Below, one piece after another: positions 5,800 to 9,613 of a stretch of DNA of 9,613 nt. The notes beneath the pieces are model-generated. The model was not told the DNA's origin, searched no databases, and worked only from the letters and a program-made list of their open reading frames with translations. Each line of letters begins with the position of its first letter. The stretch's first letter is position 1. The DNA is taken from the NCBI GenBank assembly GCA_964407165.1, contig CAYOUJ010000080.1:1-9613 (forward strand), in the 5' to 3' direction. The position numbers and the translations under genes are program-made. This DNA comes from CAZPKH01 sp964407165. Lineage in GTDB: Bacteria > Bacteroidota > Bacteroidia > Bacteroidales > Muribaculaceae.

Positions 5800-6531
5800 A
5801 TGGATGTAAGTGCGCTCATAAGCCAGCTGATCAGCGATATAAACGCCTCGGAGGTCAACACCGTCGGGTCGCTGTTCAAGCTGTGCCTGAGCATGCTGTT
5901 AGGCAGTTTCGTCGGGCTTGAGCGCAAGCGCAAGGGGCAGTCGGCGGGCATCCGCACGTTTGCCCTCATCTCGATGGGCGCGACGCTGGCTATGATACTG
6001 TCAGTTTACGTCCCGCAGGAATACCTCGGCCTGAAGAACGGCGACCCCAGCCGCATCGCGGCGCAAGTGATCAGCGGCATAGGCTTCCTCGGCGCCGGCG
6101 CCATCATACAGATGAAGGGTTCTGTCCGCGGCCTCACCACCGCCGCGGGCATCTGGATAGTGGCCATCATCGGCATGTGCGTCGGCCTGGGGATGTACCT
6201 GCTCTCCATCGTCGCCTCGCTACTGATTTACTTTGTGTTGCTCAATATCGAGCGCATCGAGCACCGGCTGGGCATGGGCAACCAGAGCCGAATCATCCGC
6301 CTGACGGTCGACGGCACGATTGAGAACATGGAGCCGTACCGGCAGCTGCTCTCGCAGCACGGCGTTCACGTGATAAACATGTACGTGGCATACGACTACC
6401 AGGCTCACACCACGTCGGTCAACTTCGTGGTGCTCTCGCGTGAAACTACTGACTATGTGGCGCTGTTCCGTCTCATGCGCGATGTCAACCCCACGCGTGC
6501 CCTGTCGGTGGCCAACCAGCTCAGCAGCTAA
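5800..6531 (+). CDS. MgtC/SapB family membrane protein with C-terminal ACT-like domain
   Basis: This 243-residue protein has the MgtC family signatures in order: LGSFVGLERKRKGQSAGIRT (34-53), FALISMGATL (54-63), RIAAQVISGIGFLGAGAII (85-103) and VRGLTTAAGIWIVAIIGMCV (109-128). Helices lie at about 24-40, 52-70, 86-104, 112-130 and 132-150. The soluble tail (about 164-243, IIRLTVDGTIENMEPYRQLL onward) looks like the ACT-like C-terminal domain of longer family members. In Salmonella and Mycobacterium, MgtC is linked to magnesium limitation, membrane potential and F-ATPase modulation rather than direct Mg transport; many homologues are uncharacterised, so the symbol is withheld. There is no room for an mgtC-type Mg-sensing leader: the upstream gap is only 41 bp. 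It sits between the coiled-coil gene and the antiporter, 33 bp from the latter. Confidence 0.93.
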   Translation: MDVSALISQLISDINASEVNTVGSLFKLCLSMLLGSFVGLERKRKGQSAGIRTFALISMGATLAMILSVYVPQEYLGLKNGDPSRIAAQVISGIGFLGAGAIIQMKGSVRGLTTAAGIWIVAIIGMCVGLGMYLLSIVASLLIYFVLLNIERIEHRLGMGNQSRIIRLTVDGTIENMEPYRQLLSQHGVHVINMYVAYDYQAHTTSVNFVVLSRETTDYVALFRLMRDVNPTRALSVANQLSS

Positions 6532-6559
6532 CTGCGAGCTACGAACTACTAACTACGAA
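6532..6559 (+). repeat. Four degenerate CTACGAA heptamers after the MgtC-family gene
   Basis: Immediately after the TAA come CTGCGAG, CTACGAA, CTACTAA and CTACGAA, then CGATT and the ATG at 6565. The array parallels 5759-5786 in phase with the stop codon and in copy number. It lacks the terminal palindrome of the first array. Confidence 0.8.
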
Positions 6560-6564
6560 CGATT

Positions 6565-8835
6565 ATGTTACTGAATCTCATATTGGCGAGCGCGACTGCG
6601 GCAAGCGAGACTGCCGGGAGCGCTAACATCGACAGCCTCATCTCCGACCTGGGCTTCATACTGATACTGGCGGCGGTCACTACCATCGTTTTCAAGTGGC
6701 TCAAGCAGCCGGTGGTGCTCGGATACATCGTCGCCGGCTTCCTGGCGAGCCCGCACTTCGAGTATCTGCCGTCGGTGACGACGGAGGCCAATATCGAGTT
6801 TTGGGCGCAGATAGGCATCATCGTGCTGCTGTTCTCGCTCGGCGTGGAGTTCAGCTTCAAGAAGCTGATGAACGCGGGCGGCTCGGCGGTTGTCACGGCG
6901 CTTATCATCATCACCGGCATGGTGTGCGTGGGGTGGTGCTTGGGCAACCTTATGGGTTTCAGCAACATAAACAGCCTCTTCTTGGGTGGCATGCTGTCTA
7001 TGTCGTCCACCACCATCATTCTCAAGGCGCTTACCGACTTGGGACTGCGGCACAAGAAATTTGCCTCGCAGGTACTGGCGGTGCTGATCGTCGAGGACTT
7101 GTTCGCCGTGTTGATGATGGTTATACTGTCCTCCATCGCCCTTAACAACTCTGTGGAGGGCACGGAGCTGCTCTATAGCGTGGCCAAGCTCGGTTTCTTT
7201 CTGATGATGTGGATATTGGTGGGCGTCTATGTGATACCATCGCTGCTCAACAAGTTCCGGTCGATGCTCAGCGACGAGACGCTGCTGGTTATCTCGATGG
7301 GTCTGTGCCTGGGCATGGCGGTGTTCTCCGTCACCTGCGGCTTCTCGCTGGCCCTCGGCGCCTTCGTCATGGGCTCGATATTGGCGGGCACGAGTTTCGC
7401 CGAACGCATCGAGCACGTGACCAACCCCGTCAAAGACCTCTTCGGCGCCGTCTTCTTCATCTCCGTGGGCATGATGGTAAACCCCGACATCATAGTGCAT
7501 TACTGGTCGCCGATACTAATACTGTCGGCCACGGTGATCGTGGGCATGATCATCTTCGGCACGTTCGGCATGCTCGTCACGGGCCAGCCGCTGTTGGTGT
7601 CGATGGAGGCCGGCTTCTCGCTTGTGCAGATCGGCGAGTTCTCGTTCATCATCGCCACGCTCGGCATGAGCCTGGGCGTGCTCGACTCGACCATCTATCC
7701 CATCGTGGTGGCTGTGTCGGTGATCACCACGTTCCTGACCCCTTACTTCATCCGTCTGGCGCAACCGGCGTACCGTGGGCTTGAACGGGTGCTACCGAAG
7801 AAGCTGAAGGAGGCTCTCGACACATACAGCCGCCGCGCCGTCAGTCAGGCAAGCGAGCGTCGCAGCCTGACGTTCACGGTAATCCGCCGCTACCTGTGGC
7901 GCGTGGTGGTCTACTCGGTGATACTTATCGCCGTCGTCCTTTGCGCCACCCACTTCCTGCTGCCGTTCATGCTCAAGATCACCCCCGAATGGGGTCGTCT
8001 GGCCACTGCCGTCATCGCCGTAGGCTTTATGTCACCTTTCCTCGTGGCCCTGAGCATTGGTGGGAGCGGGGCGGCGCCCTCGCGCCCCGCGCCGCGCTCG
8101 GCTGTGCCGATGATGGTGATGTACGTCTTCCGGTTTGTCCTCGCCTGGGGGTTTGTAGTCTGGGTGCTCTCGTCCATCTACTCCCGGCGCGTCGGTTGGA
8201 CCATGGGCCTCGCCGTGCTCCTGGTGCTGCTCATCTTCATGTCGCGGCGTCTGCGTGAGCGCCTTGGCGATATGGAGAACCGCTTCTTCAGCAACCTTAA
8301 CGAGCGCGACCTGCGCCGCAGCGGCAAGAATAACAACCTTATCAACGACATCCACCTCGCCTACATGACCGTGGGCTACGGCTGTCCGTTCGTTGGCGAG
8401 CGGCTGATGGACAGCGATATGCGCAAACGCTACGGCGTCAACGTGGTCAACATACAGCGCGGCGAGCAGTTCATTCCCGTTCCGACGGGCGACGTGCGCA
8501 TCTTCCCCGGCGACGTCATCGGCGTGGTGGGCACCGACGAAGAGATACAGGCGCTGCTGCCTGTGGTAGAGGCGCATGAGGCACCCGTGAAGAATGCGCG
8601 ACCAAAGGCCGACAGCACAGACGTCAAGCTTACAAGCATCGAGCTGACCGACCGGTCGCCTATCTTGGGGAAAACCATGGCTTCGTCGGGCTTGCGTGAG
8701 AAGTATGCCACGCTTCTTGTGAGCCTGGAGCGCGGCGAGGAGTTCCTGCCGCTCGACGGCAAGCTGCGGTTCGCCGCCGGCGACAAGCTGTGGCTCGTCG
8801 GCAACAAGCGCGAGATAGCCCAGATCCGTGGCTGA
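6565..8835 (+). CDS. CPA2-family cation:proton antiporter with two RCK_C (TrkA-C) domains
   Basis: This 756-residue protein is probably a K+ or Na+/H+ antiporter in the inner membrane. Residues 25-395 form a CPA2/KefB-like transport domain: LKQPVVLGYIVAGFLASPHF (46-65), IGIIVLLFSLGVEFSFKKL, GGMLSMSSTTIILKAL, VEDLFAVLMM with E177 and D178, CGFSLALGAFVMGSILAGT (258-276) and LFGAVFFISVGMMVNP. Residues 440-562 add about four further hydrophobic segments. Two RCK_C domains follow, at about 596-668 and 687-756, both with the pattern GE.F.P.....R...GD...VVG or its LWLVG variant. The Rossmann TrkA-N/RCK_N nucleotide domain of KefB/KefC is absent, so NAD- or glutathione-type gating is not expected; binding of small ligands by RCK_C is possible. 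Residues 500-512 (GSGAAPSRPAPRS) form an unusual linker encoded partly by a dispersed repeat. Ion specificity cannot be read from the sequence. Confidence 0.92.
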   Translation: MLLNLILASATAASETAGSANIDSLISDLGFILILAAVTTIVFKWLKQPVVLGYIVAGFLASPHFEYLPSVTTEANIEFWAQIGIIVLLFSLGVEFSFKKLMNAGGSAVVTALIIITGMVCVGWCLGNLMGFSNINSLFLGGMLSMSSTTIILKALTDLGLRHKKFASQVLAVLIVEDLFAVLMMVILSSIALNNSVEGTELLYSVAKLGFFLMMWILVGVYVIPSLLNKFRSMLSDETLLVISMGLCLGMAVFSVTCGFSLALGAFVMGSILAGTSFAERIEHVTNPVKDLFGAVFFISVGMMVNPDIIVHYWSPILILSATVIVGMIIFGTFGMLVTGQPLLVSMEAGFSLVQIGEFSFIIATLGMSLGVLDSTIYPIVVAVSVITTFLTPYFIRLAQPAYRGLERVLPKKLKEALDTYSRRAVSQASERRSLTFTVIRRYLWRVVVYSVILIAVVLCATHFLLPFMLKITPEWGRLATAVIAVGFMSPFLVALSIGGSGAAPSRPAPRSAVPMMVMYVFRFVLAWGFVVWVLSSIYSRRVGWTMGLAVLLVLLIFMSRRLRERLGDMENRFFSNLNERDLRRSGKNNNLINDIHLAYMTVGYGCPFVGERLMDSDMRKRYGVNVVNIQRGEQFIPVPTGDVRIFPGDVIGVVGTDEEIQALLPVVEAHEAPVKNARPKADSTDVKLTSIELTDRSPILGKTMASSGLREKYATLLVSLERGEEFLPLDGKLRFAAGDKLWLVGNKREIAQIRG
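8063..8090 (+). repeat. GC-rich 28-bp dispersed repeat inside the antiporter coding sequence
   Basis: This copy matches the reverse complement of 2452-2479 at 27 of 28 positions. It lies in the antiporter frame and encodes residues 500-509 (GSGAAPSRPA), between two hydrophobic segments. The reading frame is intact on both sides. Confidence 0.85.
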
Positions 8836-8845
8836 ATAGGTAATT

Positions 8846-8892
8846 AGTGAGTAGTGAGTATATAATTTTCTATTCGTTACTCTCTGCTCACT
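8846..8892. terminator. Hairpin in the convergent spacer, candidate bidirectional terminator
   Basis: AGTGAGTAGTGAGTA at 8846-8860 pairs with TACTCTCTGCTCACT at 8878-8892: 13 Watson-Crick pairs, one G-U and one mismatch, with a 17-nt AT-rich loop. It lies 10 bp after the antiporter stop and 16 bp before the end of the opposing gene. No long T-tract follows, so a terminator role rests on position. Confidence 0.45.
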
Positions 8893-8908
8893 GCTCTCCG
8901 ATTACTTT

Positions 8909-9613
8909 CTAACCTCTTTTACGATTTTTATTAAACAGGCTCTTATTAAACAGGCTCTTAAGCCTGAATTTTATGGAGAGCCATGCGCGCGGGATAAACT
9001 CTTGTGTGAGCGCCTGCCACTGCGAGCGGAATTTTCGGCCCGAGGGATTGGCCACGCTCAAGGCGTCGAGGGTGTTACCCTCCATGTAGCCTATATATGT
9101 ATGACAGAGGTCGCTGCTGCTGAAGTAGAGTCGGTAGCTGCCGCCCGGAAGTTTTACCAAGGATGCGCGGTAGAGGTCGTAGTAATATGATCCCTTGGCC
9201 TGTCGGCCGTGGAGAGCCGTGCAGAGGTATTGGAACCGGATGCCGTCGGAGCTGCGCCAGAGAGTGAGTTCGGAGAACTCGTAGACGGTGAGCACATAGC
9301 TTTCGCCGTCGCGTATGACGTCGATATGCCAGGGGTTGGAGGTGTGGCCGTCGAGAGTGCATAGCCGAGATGGCGACCATTCGCGTCCGTCGGGACTGGT
9401 AGCGAGGCGGACGTGGCGTGGACCGGCGCCTTCGCTGTCGACGTACCACATTTTGTACAGGCCCTCTTCCCGGATAACGGCGGGAGAGACTATCATGTCG
9501 CCTAAGGCGGCCGTGCGGCCTTCGGCGAGCGCGGCCAGGTATTCGCGGTCGCTCCAAACGACGCCATCGGCTGAGGTCTTGCGCAGGAGCCACACGTCGG
9601 CGCGGTGGTTTTC
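8909..9613 (-). CDS. C-terminal part of a GH43/GH32-like beta-propeller glycosidase-fold protein (start outside window)
   Basis: The frame is open to the right edge, so 234 residues are visible and the start is missing; a GTG at 9595 is inside the gene. Repeated beta-propeller blade motifs are seen: VWLLRKTSADGVVWSDREYL, IVSPAVIREEGLYKMWYVDS, HVRLATSPDGREWS, SNPWHIDVIRDGESYVLTVY, LTLWRSSDGIRFQYL, YRASLVKLPGGSYRLYFSSS and HTYIGYMEG. The pattern [TS]S.DG..W and YKMWYV is typical of five-bladed propellers in GH43, GH32/68 and related families. In Bacteroidales such proteins occur both in glycan degradation and in surface-polysaccharide clusters. Catalytic residues cannot be assigned, because the N-terminal blades are missing. 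The tail (about 30 residues, FIPRAWLSIKFRLKSLFNK onward) is basic and ends with a duplicated SLFNK. It converges on the antiporter operon with a 73-bp gap. Confidence 0.75.
   Translation of the reverse strand, partial: ENHRADVWLLRKTSADGVVWSDREYLAALAEGRTAALGDMIVSPAVIREEGLYKMWYVDSEGAGPRHVRLATSPDGREWSPSRLCTLDGHTSNPWHIDVIRDGESYVLTVYEFSELTLWRSSDGIRFQYLCTALHGRQAKGSYYYDLYRASLVKLPGGSYRLYFSSSDLCHTYIGYMEGNTLDALSVANPSGRKFRSQWQALTQEFIPRAWLSIKFRLKSLFNKSLFNKNRKRG
8930..8959 (-). repeat. 15-bp in-frame tandem duplication at the 3' end of the propeller gene
   Basis: Two perfect 15-bp copies (ATTAAACAGGCTCTT on the plus strand) lie head to tail at 8930-8944 and 8945-8959. The unit is five codons and duplicates SLFNK near the C terminus without shifting the frame. 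Confidence 0.92.

Noticed and set aside
6568..7500. 310-codon antisense frame opposite the antiporter
   Set aside because: Its His/Arg/Gln-rich composition is typical of the antisense of membrane-protein codons. The sense frame shows clear CPA2 motifs.

Overview
The window looks like chromosomal DNA of a Bacteroidales bacterium, plausibly Muribaculaceae or a close relative. The reasons are -7 promoter boxes of the Bacteroidetes type (TAnnTTTG), no Shine-Dalgarno sequences before most starts, a lipoprotein with an SSC lipobox, a secreted amylase with a Bacteroidetes-style tail (LQGVRV...GNIYVVRRG), and GC-rich coding DNA with many intergenic palindromes. The family-level placement is inference.

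Layout, left to right. (1) 1-411 is the 3' end of a repetitive, probably surface-exposed beta-helix-like protein, followed by a strong terminator. (2) 412-944 is a 0.5-kb convergent intergenic region with no credible gene. It is packed with repeats: a 247-bp concentric palindrome flanked by imperfect 30-bp direct repeats, a perfect 12-bp stem, and a palindromic 9-bp tandem array touching the stop codon of the next gene. (3) 945-3958, minus strand, holds a DUF389 membrane protein and, upstream of it, a secreted GH13 alpha-amylase of the B. subtilis AmyE type. Their spacer carries an 8-bp-period palindromic repeat and a GC-rich hairpin repeat. (4) A short divergent promoter region follows. (5) 4144-8835, plus strand, is a probable four-gene operon: lipoprotein, membrane-anchored coiled-coil protein, MgtC/SapB family protein, and a large CPA2-type monovalent cation:proton antiporter with two RCK_C/TrkA-C domains. 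The two junctions around mgtC each carry four degenerate copies of a CTACGAA heptamer. (6) A hairpin in a convergent spacer separates the operon from (7), the 3' part of a minus-strand gene for a GH43/GH32-like beta-propeller protein that runs off the window.

The plus-strand operon suggests a cell-envelope and ion-homeostasis module, since two of its products are ion-linked membrane proteins and the other two look envelope-anchored; this is inference. The amylase would act on starch or glycogen outside the cytoplasm, but no SusC/SusD pair or other polysaccharide-utilisation gene is visible.

I see no new multi-gene system such as defence, CRISPR or phage. The most notable signals are repeat biology. 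The clearest is a 28-bp GC-rich repeat found both in the amylase/DUF389 spacer and, in frame, inside the antiporter gene, where it encodes part of a Gly/Ala/Pro/Arg-rich linker. The others are the nested palindrome at 521-767 and the parallel heptamer arrays within the operon.
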